Below the pieces are notes generated by a model. That model saw nothing but the letters and a program-made list of their open reading frames with translations. It made no database searches and was not told where the DNA came from. Both the position numbers and the translations under genes were made by a program. Of a stretch of DNA of 64,000 nucleotides, positions 44,708-53,584 are shown piece after piece. Origin of the DNA: an uncultured Acetatifactor sp. (GTDB lineage Bacteria; Bacillota; Clostridia; Lachnospirales; Lachnospiraceae); the NCBI GenBank assembly GCA_934402375.1, contig CAKRUB010000001.1:62001-126000 (forward strand), written 5' to 3'. The first letter of the stretch is position 1, and every line of letters starts with the position of its first letter.

Positions 44708-45844
44708 ATGAGCAAACAACTTTTACATACCCCGGAAGGTGTCCGGGACATCTACGGAAAAGAATTTCACAGAAAGCTGGAGGTGGAGAGCCGGCTTCAT
44801 GAGCGCATCCGCCTGTACGGCTATCAGGAGATACAGACGCCGACATTCGAGTTTTTCGATGTGTTTTCCAAGGAGATCGGAACGACCCCCAGCCGGGAGC
44901 TTTATAAGTTTTTTGACAAGGAAGGGAATACGCTGGTGCTCCGCCCGGATTTCACGCCGTCCATTGCGAGATGCGCGGCAAAATATTTCAGCGAAAAGAA
45001 GGTGCCGATCCGGCTCAGCTATGTCGGAAACACCTTTACAAATACCTCTAACCTTCAAGGTAAATTGAAGGAGTCGACACAGATGGGAGCCGAGCTGATC
45101 GGTGATCCTTCTGTCGAGGCGGATGCCGAGATCATCAGTCTTGTCATCAAGGCATTGCTGGACACCGGGCTGCAGCGCTTTCAGGTATCCATCGGCGAGG
45201 TGGAATATTTCAAGGGGCTGTGTGAGGAAGCGGGACTGGATGAGGAGACGGAGATGGATCTTCGCGCCTGCATTTCCGGGAAGAACTACTTTGCGGCACA
45301 GGAGCTGCTTCAGGAGAGGAAGGTGGTCGAGCCCTACCACAGCCGTCTGCTCAAGGTTGCCGATATGTTCGGGGATATGTGTTCTCTGACCGACGCGCGT
45401 GCCATGGTCAGCAACGAACGTTCTCTTGCCGCCATCGAGCGTCTTGAGAAATTATATAAGGTACTTCAGGTTTACGGTGTCGCCGATTACATTTCCTTTG
45501 ATCTCGGCATGCTCAGCAAATACAAGTATTACACCGGTGTCATCTTCAAGGCATACACCTACGGTGTTGGTGATGCCATTGTCAAGGGCGGAAGATATGA
45601 CCGTCTGCTCCATCAGTTCGGCAAGGAAGCACCGGCAATCGGCTTCTGTATGGTGATCGACAGCATTCTCGAAGCACTATCCAGACAGAAGGTTGCGCTG
45701 CCGGAGCCGGAGCCTGTCCGTGTGATCACTTACCTGCCGGACAATTTTGAAGAGAAGCTGGCTGAGGTGCAGGCGCTGCGGATCGAAGGTCACGCCGCTG
45801 TTCTCATTGCGAAAGATATGCAGGATGGAGAGAATTATGAGTGA
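44708..45844 (+). CDS. hisZ: ATP phosphoribosyltransferase regulatory subunit HisZ
   Basis: A 378-aa histidyl-tRNA synthetase paralogue that is the regulatory and activating partner of short-form HisG. It keeps the class II catalytic core (LHTPEGVRDIYG, FEFFDVFSKEIG, LRPDFTPSIARC and GLDYYTGVIFKAY-like KYYTGVIFKAY) but is shorter and lacks the tRNA anticodon-binding domain of HisS. ATG 44708 follows AGAGG; GTG 44702 is an alternative. It overlaps hisG by 8 bases, as in operons where the two form a complex. Confidence 0.93.
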   Translation: MSKQLLHTPEGVRDIYGKEFHRKLEVESRLHERIRLYGYQEIQTPTFEFFDVFSKEIGTTPSRELYKFFDKEGNTLVLRPDFTPSIARCAAKYFSEKKVPIRLSYVGNTFTNTSNLQGKLKESTQMGAELIGDPSVEADAEIISLVIKALLDTGLQRFQVSIGEVEYFKGLCEEAGLDEETEMDLRACISGKNYFAAQELLQERKVVEPYHSRLLKVADMFGDMCSLTDARAMVSNERSLAAIERLEKLYKVLQVYGVADYISFDLGMLSKYKYYTGVIFKAYTYGVGDAIVKGGRYDRLLHQFGKEAPAIGFCMVIDSILEALSRQKVALPEPEPVRVITYLPDNFEEKLAEVQALRIEGHAAVLIAKDMQDGENYE

Positions 45845-46487
45845 AGATAGATACCTGACCTTTGCGCTCGGCAAGGGCAGACTGGCAAACAAGACACTGG
45901 AACTATTTGAACAGCTGGGCATTACCTGCGACGAGATGAAGGATAAAAGCTCGCGCAAGCTGATTTTTGTCAACGAGGAGCTGAAGCTTAGGTTCTTTCT
46001 GGCGAAGGGGCCGGATGTGCCGACCTATGTTGAATACGGAGCGGCGGACATCGGCGTTGTCGGCAGGGACACCATTCTTGAGGAGAACCGCAATGTCTAT
46101 GAGGTGCTTGACCTCGGCTTCGGAAAATGCCGGATGTGCGTCTGCGGGCCGGCTTCCGCGAGGGAGCTTTTACAGCACCACGAGCGTATCCGTGTGGCAA
46201 GCAAATATCCCTGCATAGCGAAGGATTATTTCTATAATAAGAAGCACCAGACAGTTGACATCATAAAGCTGAACGGCTCTGTGGAGCTCGGACCGCTGGT
46301 GGAGCTCTCCGATGTCATTGTCGATATTGTCGAGACCGGTTCCACACTGCGGGAAAACGGGCTGGAGGTTCTGGAGGAGGTCTGTCCGCTCTCTGCGAGA
46401 ATGATCGTCAATCCGGTCAGTATGCAGATGGAGACGGAGAGAATCAAGACGTTAGTCAACAGGATAAGAGAAAAGATTGAAAAATAG
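45837..46487 (+). CDS. hisG: ATP phosphoribosyltransferase, catalytic subunit (short form)
   Basis: First step of histidine synthesis: it joins PRPP and ATP. The 216 aa are typical of the short form that needs HisZ and lacks the C-terminal regulatory domain. Motifs are ALGKGRLANKTLELFE, YGAADIGVVGRDTI and the PRPP loop around DIVETGSTLRENG. The ATG 45837 follows GGAGAG. The next gene is separated by 86 bases that contain a hairpin and a dispersed repeat. Confidence 0.95.
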   Translation: MSEDRYLTFALGKGRLANKTLELFEQLGITCDEMKDKSSRKLIFVNEELKLRFFLAKGPDVPTYVEYGAADIGVVGRDTILEENRNVYEVLDLGFGKCRMCVCGPASARELLQHHERIRVASKYPCIAKDYFYNKKHQTVDIIKLNGSVELGPLVELSDVIVDIVETGSTLRENGLEVLEEVCPLSARMIVNPVSMQMETERIKTLVNRIREKIEK

Positions 46488-46500
46488 AATTTTTCAATCA

Positions 46501-46536
46501 CGAGATTTGTGTCTGCGCGCACTTGACACAAACTCG
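46501..46536. repeat. Hairpin between hisG and hisD
   Basis: CGAG (46501-46504) and TTTGTGTC (46506-46513) pair with GACACAAA (46525-46532) and CTCG (46533-46536), with one bulged A and an 11-base loop that contains TGCGCGCA. There is no T run, so termination is unlikely. The right arm is the start of the dispersed repeat. Confidence 0.8.
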
Positions 46537-46567
46537 CTATGCGCAAAGGACATGCGCAGAAAGGGAG
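46525..46567 (+). repeat. Copy 2 of the ~43-bp dispersed intergenic repeat
   Basis: GACACAAACTCGCTATGCGC and the following bases match 7227-7270 with only a few substitutions. The copy ends in AAGGGAG, the ribosome binding site of hisD. It holds two TGCGCA palindromes (46540-46545, 46554-46559) that can pair with each other. Confidence 0.7.
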
Positions 46568-46573
46568 AAAAGC

Positions 46574-47863
46574 ATGAGAATCGTAGCGCTGACAAAGGAA
46601 AGTAAAAAAGGGATTCTGAATGATCTCTTAAAGAGAAGTCCCAACAACTATTCGGAATATGAGAGCACGGTCAACGAGATAATCTCCAACGTCAAGGCAG
46701 ATGGGGATAAGGCGCTTTTTGACTATACCTTAAAATTTGACAAATTTGCCCTGTCCGCAGATAACATCAAGGTTACCCGTGCGGAGATTGATGAGGCATA
46801 CGGTAAGCTGGATGCCGGGCTGGTAGAGGTCATTCGGAAATCCGCCGAAAATATCCGGGCATTCCACACAAAGCAGCTTCGCAACAGCTGGTTTGATGCC
46901 AAGGAGGACGGAACAATCCTCGGCATGAAGATCACGCCGATCGCCAGAGCCGGAGTCTATGTTCCCGGCGGCAAGGCTGCCTATCCGTCCAGCGTGCTGA
47001 TGAATGTCATTCCAGCGAAGACCGCCGGCGTCTCCGAGATCATCATGACGACACCGCCCGGAGCGGACGGCAGTGTCAACCCCGGAACACTGGTTGCGGC
47101 AGACATTGCGGGCGTCGATACGATATACAAGGTCGGCGGCGCACAGGCAATCGCAGCGATGGCATTCGGCACGGAATCCGTTCCCAAGGTCGATAAGATT
47201 ACCGGGCCCGGCAATATCTTTGTCGCCCTGGCAAAGAAGGCTGTTTACGGCTATGTGAGCATTGACTCGATCGCAGGCCCCAGCGAGATTCTGGTTCTGG
47301 CAGATGAGACAGCAAACCCGAGATACGTCGCCGCCGATCTGCTTTCCCAGGCGGAGCACGACGAGCTGGCAAGCGCCATCCTGATTACTACCTCGAAGGC
47401 TCTGGCAGAACAGGTTTCCGCACAGGTCGATGTATTTGTCAGCGAACTGGAGAGAAAAGCCATCATTCAGAAGTCTCTGGATAATTACGGTTATATCCTG
47501 TTGGCGGAGAGTATGGCGGATGCCATTGACGCCGTAAATGAGATTGCCTCGGAGCATCTGGAGATTCTGACGGCAAATCCGTTCGAGATCATGACGAAGA
47601 TCCGCAATGCAGGCGCGATTTTCCTCGGAGAATATGCATCCGAACCGCTTGGAGATTATTTTGCCGGTCCGAACCACATTCTGCCTACAAATGGAACCGC
47701 AAAGTTCTTCTCACCGGTGAACGTGGATGATTTCATCAAGAAGACCAGCATTATTTCCTATTCCCGGGAGGCACTTGAGAAGATACATCAGGACATTGAG
47801 ACCTTTGCCGAGAGCGAAGGGCTTACGGCACACGCCAACAGTATTCGGGTTCGCTTTGAGTAA
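46574..47863 (+). CDS. hisD: Histidinol dehydrogenase
   Basis: Zinc enzyme that oxidises histidinol to histidine in two NAD-dependent steps. The 429 aa have YVPGGKAAYPSSVLMNVIPA, IYKVGGAQAIAAMAFGTESV, SIAGPSEILVLADE, LSQAEHDELASAIL and the C-terminal GPNHILPTNGTAKF, with the expected His and Gln/Asp zinc ligands. ATG 46574 follows AAGGGAG by 6 bases. Unlike the rest of the operon it has a repeat-filled gap before it. Confidence 0.96.
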   Translation: MRIVALTKESKKGILNDLLKRSPNNYSEYESTVNEIISNVKADGDKALFDYTLKFDKFALSADNIKVTRAEIDEAYGKLDAGLVEVIRKSAENIRAFHTKQLRNSWFDAKEDGTILGMKITPIARAGVYVPGGKAAYPSSVLMNVIPAKTAGVSEIIMTTPPGADGSVNPGTLVAADIAGVDTIYKVGGAQAIAAMAFGTESVPKVDKITGPGNIFVALAKKAVYGYVSIDSIAGPSEILVLADETANPRYVAADLLSQAEHDELASAILITTSKALAEQVSAQVDVFVSELERKAIIQKSLDNYGYILLAESMADAIDAVNEIASEHLEILTANPFEIMTKIRNAGAIFLGEYASEPLGDYFAGPNHILPTNGTAKFFSPVNVDDFIKKTSIISYSREALEKIHQDIETFAESEGLTAHANSIRVRFE

Positions 47864-47887
47864 GCATGACAAGGAGCAGAGAAGCAG

Positions 47888-48475
47888 ATGAATCGCACAG
47901 CAGAAATCACACGCACAACAAAAGAGACGGATATTACTATGAAATTAAATCTGGACGGCAGCGGCACGGCAGATATCTCCACGGGAATCGGATTCTTCGA
48001 TCATATGCTGGAGGGCTTTTCCCGGCACGGATTCTTTGACTTAAGCTGCAAGGTGCAGGGCGATCTGCATGTGGACGGACATCATACGGTCGAGGATACC
48101 GGCATTGTTCTCGGGAAGGCGATTGCGCAGGCTGTCGATGACAAGAAGGGCATCCGCCGCTACGGTTCGTTCATTCTTCCGATGGATGATGCGCTTGCTC
48201 TCTGCGCTGTCGATCTCTGCGGCCGCCCCTATCTGAATTTTGACTGCACCTTCCCTGTGGAGAGGGTCGGCGTATTGGACACCGAGCTTGTCCGAGAATT
48301 CTTTTATGCGGTCTCCTACAGCGCCGGAATGAATCTTCACATCAAGATGCTGGACGGATTAAACGCACATCATATGATTGAGGCGAGCTTCAAGGCATTT
48401 GCAAAGGCATTGGATCAGGCAGTCAGCTTTGACCCGAGGATTACAGATGTCCTGAGCACCAAGGGAAGCCTGTAG
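47888..48475 (+). CDS. hisB: Imidazoleglycerol-phosphate dehydratase
   Basis: A 195-aa manganese enzyme. The family blocks are GTADISTGIGFFDHMLEGFS with metal-binding His, DGHHTVEDTGIVLGKA, the RYGSFILPMDDALA segment, YSAGMNLHIKMLDGLNAHHM and a C-terminal IEASFKAFAKAL. It is monofunctional, without a histidinol-phosphatase domain. Confidence 0.96.
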   Translation: MNRTAEITRTTKETDITMKLNLDGSGTADISTGIGFFDHMLEGFSRHGFFDLSCKVQGDLHVDGHHTVEDTGIVLGKAIAQAVDDKKGIRRYGSFILPMDDALALCAVDLCGRPYLNFDCTFPVERVGVLDTELVREFFYAVSYSAGMNLHIKMLDGLNAHHMIEASFKAFAKALDQAVSFDPRITDVLSTKGSL

Positions 48476-48511
48476 CATATACAGTACCTATAGACATATA
48501 GTACTTATAGA
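48476..48511 (+). repeat. Short tandem repeat before hisIE
   Basis: CATATACAGTACCTATAGA (48476-48494) is followed by CATATAGTACTTATAGA (48495-48511), an imperfect 17-19 bp duplication in the hisB-hisIE gap. Confidence 0.6.
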
Positions 48512-48529
48512 TAAGAAAGGATGCACCTT

Positions 48530-49816
48530 ATGCTGATTAAAAAATTTGTGCCCTGTATCTATTTATTTCATGAGCACGCTGTAAAATCCCTTACAGATAC
48601 CTCCGTTGTGGAAACCGATCCCTTGCGTCTGGTGCGTCTGTATAATGAAAATAACGCGGATGAACTGATTGTCTTCGATATGTCGTCGGACGATGCAGAA
48701 CACGAAGCCGCTCTGGACATCATCAAGGAAATCTGTGCTGTCGCGGAGGTTGATGTCATCGGCGCTGGAAATATCAAGCGCATGGAGGATGTGAAGAAGC
48801 TGCTCTACGCCGGATGCAAACGGGCAATTCTGGATTATGAAAAGGAAGAGAACATACAGATTACGGAGGAAGTTTCCCTGAAATTCGGACGTGATAAGAT
48901 TCTCGCGTCCTACAACGATCCGCAGGTGATCGCCGCTAACAGGGAGATTGTCGAGAAATATATTTCGACGCTGGTGCTCATGAATCCTCACCAGATCCGT
49001 GAGACAGAAGGAATCACAGAGCTTCCGTTTTATGTACAGATCAATCAGATCGCCCTGAATAAGCTGATGGAAATTTTTGCATACAGTCAGGTCTGTGGTA
49101 TTACCGGAAATACCATCAACGATAACTACCGGGAAATCCTTTCCCTGAAGCAGCTCTGCCGTGAAAACGGCATGACTGTGGAAACGCTGGAGGCAGCGTT
49201 TGCATGGGTGGATTTTAAGAAGAACAATGACGGCATGGTACCGGTTGTCGTGCAGGATTACCGGACGCTGGAGGTGCTGATGGTCGCCTATATGAATGAA
49301 GAGGCGTACAATCAGACAATCACAACAGGAAAGATGACCTATTTCAGCAGAAGCAGGAATGAACTGTGGCTGAAGGGGGAGACCAGTGGACATTACCAGT
49401 ATGTGAAGAGTCTGACCGCAGACTGTGACATGGATACCATTCTCGCTAAAGTATCCCAGGTCGGAGCTGCCTGCCACACCGGCTCCCGCAGCTGTTTCTT
49501 CAATGAGATTGCAAAGAAAGAGTATGAGGAGGCTGAGAATCCGCTGCAGGTCTTCGAGGATGTGCTGAACGTGATTAAGGACAGAAAGCAGCATCCCAAG
49601 GAAGGCTCCTACACGAATTATCTGTTTGACAAGGGCATCGATAAGATCCTGAAAAAGCTGGGTGAGGAGGCGACGGAGATCGTCATTGCCGCGAAGAACC
49701 CCAATGCGAACGAGGTCAAGTACGAGATCAGCGATTTCCTCTATCATATGATGGTGCTCATGGTTGAAAAGGGAGTAAGCTGGGAGGAAATCACGACAGA
49801 GCTTGCAAACCGATAG
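48530..49816 (+). CDS. hisIE: HisA/HisF-like domain fused to bifunctional HisIE
   Basis: A 428-aa three-part protein. Residues 1 to about 205 read as a HisA/HisF-type half-barrel fold ([51 protein letters not shown]). Residues about 230-330 are HisI, phosphoribosyl-AMP cyclohydrolase ([19 protein letters not shown], the zinc cysteines in SLTADCDMD and [12 protein letters not shown]). Residues about 337-428 are HisE, phosphoribosyl-ATP pyrophosphohydrolase ([20 protein letters not shown]). In the HisF-like part, the position equal to catalytic Asp11 is Tyr. ATG 48530 is preferred because AGAAAGGA lies 8 bases upstream. Confidence 0.9.
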   Translation: MLIKKFVPCIYLFHEHAVKSLTDTSVVETDPLRLVRLYNENNADELIVFDMSSDDAEHEAALDIIKEICAVAEVDVIGAGNIKRMEDVKKLLYAGCKRAILDYEKEENIQITEEVSLKFGRDKILASYNDPQVIAANREIVEKYISTLVLMNPHQIRETEGITELPFYVQINQIALNKLMEIFAYSQVCGITGNTINDNYREILSLKQLCRENGMTVETLEAAFAWVDFKKNNDGMVPVVVQDYRTLEVLMVAYMNEEAYNQTITTGKMTYFSRSRNELWLKGETSGHYQYVKSLTADCDMDTILAKVSQVGAACHTGSRSCFFNEIAKKEYEEAENPLQVFEDVLNVIKDRKQHPKEGSYTNYLFDKGIDKILKKLGEEATEIVIAAKNPNANEVKYEISDFLYHMMVLMVEKGVSWEEITTELANR

Positions 49817-49847
49817 GATTTCTTGAATAAATATCAATAAAACGTTT

Positions 49848-49878
49848 AAAAGCTGCCGAAAATCGGCAGCTTTTTTTA
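49848..49878 (+). terminator. Rho-independent terminator of the his operon
   Basis: AGCTGCCGA (49851-49859) pairs with TCGGCAGCT (49863-49871) around a 3-base loop and is followed by seven T. Confidence 0.9.
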
Positions 49879-49996
49879 GGCATAACTCTATATAACACTT
49901 TACCAAAAAAAGAAAGAAAAGTCTAGCATTATTTTTCTTTTCCTGTATACTTTTAACTACAGCTCAGCTAAAAAGTCATTCAAAAGGGAGGTATCC

Positions 49997-52900
49997 ATGA
50001 AGAACACAGACCGAGCATCGGAAGAACAGTATTTGCAGGAGACAATGGAGGTCATTGAGACAAATCTGGAAAACTATGGCAGCGAGGTTGCCAGAATGCA
50101 GCAGGATATTGATGAAATGCTGGAGCATTACCACGACAACGATGTTGAAGTCTGGACGATACTCAACAATACCATCACCCTGAACGAGCATATGAAGCGC
50201 GCGCTGGAGCGAAACGAAAGGGCACTGCACAAGCCGTATTTCGGCAGGATTATCTTCTATGACGAGACATTGAGAATTGAGGAATCCCTGTACATCGGCA
50301 AGGGCGGAATCTCCAGAGACAACACTCACTGGATGGTGATTGACTGGCGCGCTCCCGTCGCCAATGCCTATTATGAAAACGGATTGGGAAAATGCAGCTA
50401 CAGCGCGCCGGAGGGAAAGGAACTTCCCATTGATCTTAAGCTGAAACGGACTTATGAGATTGACGAAGGAAAGCTGATCGATTACTTTGACACAGAGGTT
50501 GTCGCAAACGATGACCTGCTGATGAAATACCTGTCAAAGAACAAGGAAGCCGTGCTCGGCGAGATCGTTGCGACGATCCAGAAGGAACAGAATGAGATCA
50601 TTCGGAAATCCCCCTTCCATAACGTAATCGTCCAGGGTGTTGCGGGCTCCGGAAAGACGACCGTTGCCATGCACCGGATATCTTATATCCTGTACAACTA
50701 TCAGGAGCGATTCCGCCCGGAGGATTTCTACATTGTCGGCAGTAACCGTATCCTGCTGAACTATATCACCGGCGTTCTGCCAGATCTGGATGTCTATGGT
50801 GTAAAGCAGATGACAATGGAACAGCTCTTTATCCGGCTTCTCTATGAGGCATGGGACGGCAAAAAGAGCAAGGTCAAGCCGGTATCCGGCAGCGCGGATA
50901 TTGTGAAGGGAACAGAGCAGTGGTACCGGGATCTTGAAGCCTTCATTCGCAAGCTGGAATGGGACACCATACGCCGCGAAACCGTCTATCTGAATCCGAG
51001 GCAGTTTGTCGAGGGACTGCAGGATGGCAAAAACGGCGTATACGACCGGACAGCGGAGGACAGAAAAGCCGGTTTGCAGCCGGTTCTCGTCCGTCTCGTG
51101 GAACGCGACAGCGTGGAGCGCTATATCACGCAGAATCCGGCTGTCTCCATCCAGAGTAAAATCAATATGTTAAACGAACGGCTCCTGATCAAGGTCAAGG
51201 ATGAGTTTCTCGGAAAGGGCATCAAATATACCGCTGAGGAGCGAAAAGCGATCCTCAAAGCATACAGAGGCTATTACGGTGGTACACAGTGGAAGGCCTC
51301 CATCTATGACCTATATACACAGTTTCTTGCCGAGCAATGCCAGAAGGGCTATGAGGTCACAGCACTGGCGGATGACAGCTATGATGTATATGATCTCGCG
51401 GCGCTGGCGCTGCTCTATAAGAGGGTGTGCGAGACCGAAGTAATCAGCGAAGCGCATCATATCGTCATCGACGAGGCACAGGATTTCGGCATGATGGCAT
51501 ATGAGGTTCTGCATGCCTGTATCAAGGATTGCACCTACACCGTGATGGGGGATATTTCCCAGAATATTCACTTTGGCTTCGGTCTCAGCGACTGGGAAGC
51601 CCTGCGGAAGCTGTTGCTGCCGGATGCGACGGATTCCTTCGGTGTGCTGCGCAAGAGCTACCGAAACACCGTGGAGATTTCGGACTTTGCCACAAACATT
51701 CTCCGTCACGGCCGCTTTTCCATCTATCCGGTTGAACCGATCATCCGCCATGGAAAGCAGGTCGAGGTGGAACAGCTTTCCGGATCGCCGGAGCTTATCG
51801 CTGCCCGCGCCGCCGAAATCTGCCGCAGCTGGCAGGCAGAGGGGCTCGACACGATTGCGGTCGTCTGCAGGGACACTGCCTCCGCAAAGCGGACTGCTGT
51901 CCAGCTTTCGAGGCATATCGCCATTCTGGAAAGTGATCTGGAGAAGGCGGACTTCGGGAGCGGAATTCTGGTACTGCCGGTGGAATATACGAAGGGACTG
52001 GAATTTGACGCCGTACTGATCATGGATCCGAGCCGCAAGGATTACCCGGTCGATGACGGTCACGCGAAGCTCCTCTATGTCGCGGCGACCAGAGCGCTCC
52101 ATGAGCTGCACGTCTTACACACCGGAGACCTGACCGGGCTGATTGCCGATCCCATACCGGAAAAGCAACTACAAGCCGCCTCCGATACACAGGAAAAGGA
52201 GCTTTCCGATGCCGGAAAGGCAGCGCAAGTCCAGCCGCTCCCACGCGTGAGCCAGAAGAACCGTCCCCGCGTAAAACCGAAGATTGTCATTGCCACTGCC
52301 AGCCCCGAAAGCCCTGCGACACGAAAGAAGCCGGACGGAAACTCACAGACTGTTTCCCGCCCGTCCATGGAGCGGACAGCCCCGATTGTTCCGACAGTTT
52401 CCTTCGGAGACATGCCGGCGACGGAGAGTCTGCGTCCCGCCGGACATGCAAAGATCAATCTCAGTGTGAAATGGGCTTCCAGGCAGGCAGACGGACTGTA
52501 TCTTCAGTCCCAGTACGGAACTCTGCGGATCAGTCCGATCGGCAGCGCGATTCTGAGAATTACCTTTTCCCGGGGACAGAAGCTGACGGAAGGCGTACAT
52601 CCGCTGATCGCGGTCGACAGGACAGACAAAAACTGGAAATTCCGTGACACCGGAAAAATGATCGAATTGACGACTGCCGAGCTTACCCTGCAAATTGACA
52701 AGCTGACCGGAAGCGGGCGCTATCTTGACAAAGCGGGAAATCTGTTGTTGGCAGAACGCAGGCAGGAATGCAGGCAGCTTGACGCTGACAAGGCATGGGT
52801 ATTTTTCGACTGGCAGAAGAAGGAGCAGCTCTATGCCATGGGCTCCGCAGGACAGGGCGGGCTGAAGCTCCGCGACAGTGCAAGAATCATCTCGACAGAA

Positions 52901-53098
52901 GGGCAGCTGCCGTTTGTCCTTTCGGATAAAGGCTATGCAATCCTTCCGGCTTCCTCCGGCGCGGTTATCAGCTGTGATATTCCCGCCTACGGATCCTATC
53001 TCTGCATGGAAGGACAGGGACAACAGGATTATTACTTTATCGCCGGGAAGCAGCAGAATATCCTGAATGCCTATGCTTATCTCACCGGAACCCTGTAA
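49997..53098 (+). CDS. helD: HelD-type UvrD-family helicase with GH31 N-domain-like C-terminal extension
   Basis: A 1033-aa protein. Residues 1 to about 715 match the HelD transcription-recycling ATPase: an N-terminal helical arm, FGRIIFYDETLRIEESLYIG, DWRAPVANAYYENGLG, LKLKRTYEIDEGKL, Walker A GVAGSGKTT at 214-222, Walker B DEAQ at 492-495, motif VLRKSYRNTVEI and the C-terminal YVAATRALHELHVL. HelD removes stalled RNA polymerase. The remainder is odd: a Pro/Arg/Lys/Ser-rich linker (about 715-815) followed by about 220 residues that resemble the N-terminal beta-domain of GH31 glycoside hydrolases (LYLQSQYGTLRISPIGSA, TAELTLQIDKLTGSGRYL, DYYFIAGKQQNILNAYAYLT). The GH31 catalytic barrel is absent. 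GGGAGG lies before the ATG. Confidence 0.88.
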   Translation: MKNTDRASEEQYLQETMEVIETNLENYGSEVARMQQDIDEMLEHYHDNDVEVWTILNNTITLNEHMKRALERNERALHKPYFGRIIFYDETLRIEESLYIGKGGISRDNTHWMVIDWRAPVANAYYENGLGKCSYSAPEGKELPIDLKLKRTYEIDEGKLIDYFDTEVVANDDLLMKYLSKNKEAVLGEIVATIQKEQNEIIRKSPFHNVIVQGVAGSGKTTVAMHRISYILYNYQERFRPEDFYIVGSNRILLNYITGVLPDLDVYGVKQMTMEQLFIRLLYEAWDGKKSKVKPVSGSADIVKGTEQWYRDLEAFIRKLEWDTIRRETVYLNPRQFVEGLQDGKNGVYDRTAEDRKAGLQPVLVRLVERDSVERYITQNPAVSIQSKINMLNERLLIKVKDEFLGKGIKYTAEERKAILKAYRGYYGGTQWKASIYDLYTQFLAEQCQKGYEVTALADDSYDVYDLAALALLYKRVCETEVISEAHHIVIDEAQDFGMMAYEVLHACIKDCTYTVMGDISQNIHFGFGLSDWEALRKLLLPDATDSFGVLRKSYRNTVEISDFATNILRHGRFSIYPVEPIIRHGKQVEVEQLSGSPELIAARAAEICRSWQAEGLDTIAVVCRDTASAKRTAVQLSRHIAILESDLEKADFGSGILVLPVEYTKGLEFDAVLIMDPSRKDYPVDDGHAKLLYVAATRALHELHVLHTGDLTGLIADPIPEKQLQAASDTQEKELSDAGKAAQVQPLPRVSQKNRPRVKPKIVIATASPESPATRKKPDGNSQTVSRPSMERTAPIVPTVSFGDMPATESLRPAGHAKINLSVKWASRQADGLYLQSQYGTLRISPIGSAILRITFSRGQKLTEGVHPLIAVDRTDKNWKFRDTGKMIELTTAELTLQIDKLTGSGRYLDKAGNLLLAERRQECRQLDADKAWVFFDWQKKEQLYAMGSAGQGGLKLRDSARIISTEGQLPFVLSDKGYAILPASSGAVISCDIPAYGSYLCMEGQGQQDYYFIAGKQQNILNAYAYLTGTL

Positions 53099-53121
53099 AA
53101 AAATGTATTTCTATTTCATCC

Positions 53122-53154
53122 GGCGGCGCTCTCTATCTCGCAGAGAACGCCGCC
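53122..53154. terminator. Hairpin after helD, probably terminator of the opposite small gene
   Basis: GGCGGCG (53122-53128) and TCTCT (53130-53134) pair with AGAGA (53142-53146) and CGCCGCC (53148-53154), with one mismatch. The arms overlap the 3' end of the minus-strand gene. In the minus direction a T-rich tract (ACATTTTTTT) follows about 20 bases later, which is weak for a terminator. Confidence 0.5.
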
Positions 53155-53474
53155 AGCCATTCTGTAATTCTATATTCGTAGTCGGCGGAAAGTATCCCGA
53201 ACAGCTTTTCTGCCGTAAACTCACCGATGGAAAGACCATTGGTATCCAGTATCACAACCGCCGCAAAGAGAAGAATCGCCAGCACTGTCCGCGGTCCGAG
53301 CGACGATACCGGCTGCGCCTCCTGATCAAAGTCCTCATCCTCCATGGCATAGTTATCATTCGTGCTTCCATATAAAATCTGTTCCCGGCTGTTCATATCG
53401 TATCTGTTCCGGCGATATTGCTGTCTGATCTGCTGTACAAGCTGCAGCTTTTGCTCCGCTGTCACTCCGCTCAT
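53133..53474 (-). CDS. Small single-pass membrane protein of unknown function
   Basis: A 113-aa protein. The N-terminal half is polar and Gln/Arg/Asp rich (MSGVTAEQKLQLVQQIRQQY); one membrane helix lies at about 62-80 (RTVLAILLFAAVVILDTNG); a short extracytoplasmic C-terminus ends with YRITEWLAAF. CGGAGG lies 7 bases before the ATG. It is convergent with helD and divergent from the radical-SAM gene. I know no family for it. Confidence 0.68.
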   Translation of the reverse strand: MSGVTAEQKLQLVQQIRQQYRRNRYDMNSREQILYGSTNDNYAMEDEDFDQEAQPVSSLGPRTVLAILLFAAVVILDTNGLSIGEFTAEKLFGILSADYEYRITEWLAAFSAR

Positions 53475-53584
53475 TGATTTCCTCCGGCGATTGCCTGACC
53501 GTTACTAAAAGATATGACAGAATTTGCATTGTATTCGTAAATATGATAGAATGAAGCGCATAAGTATGTGGAGGGCTGTCGAAT

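Noticed and set aside
48563..49906. 447-codon minus-strand open frame across hisIE
   Set aside because: It spans the his terminator and is antisense to conserved HisIE motifs.
53099..53584. Detached remains of a GH31 catalytic barrel after helD
   Set aside because: The region holds a hairpin and a minus-strand small membrane gene; no (beta/alpha)8 glycosidase motifs are found in any frame.
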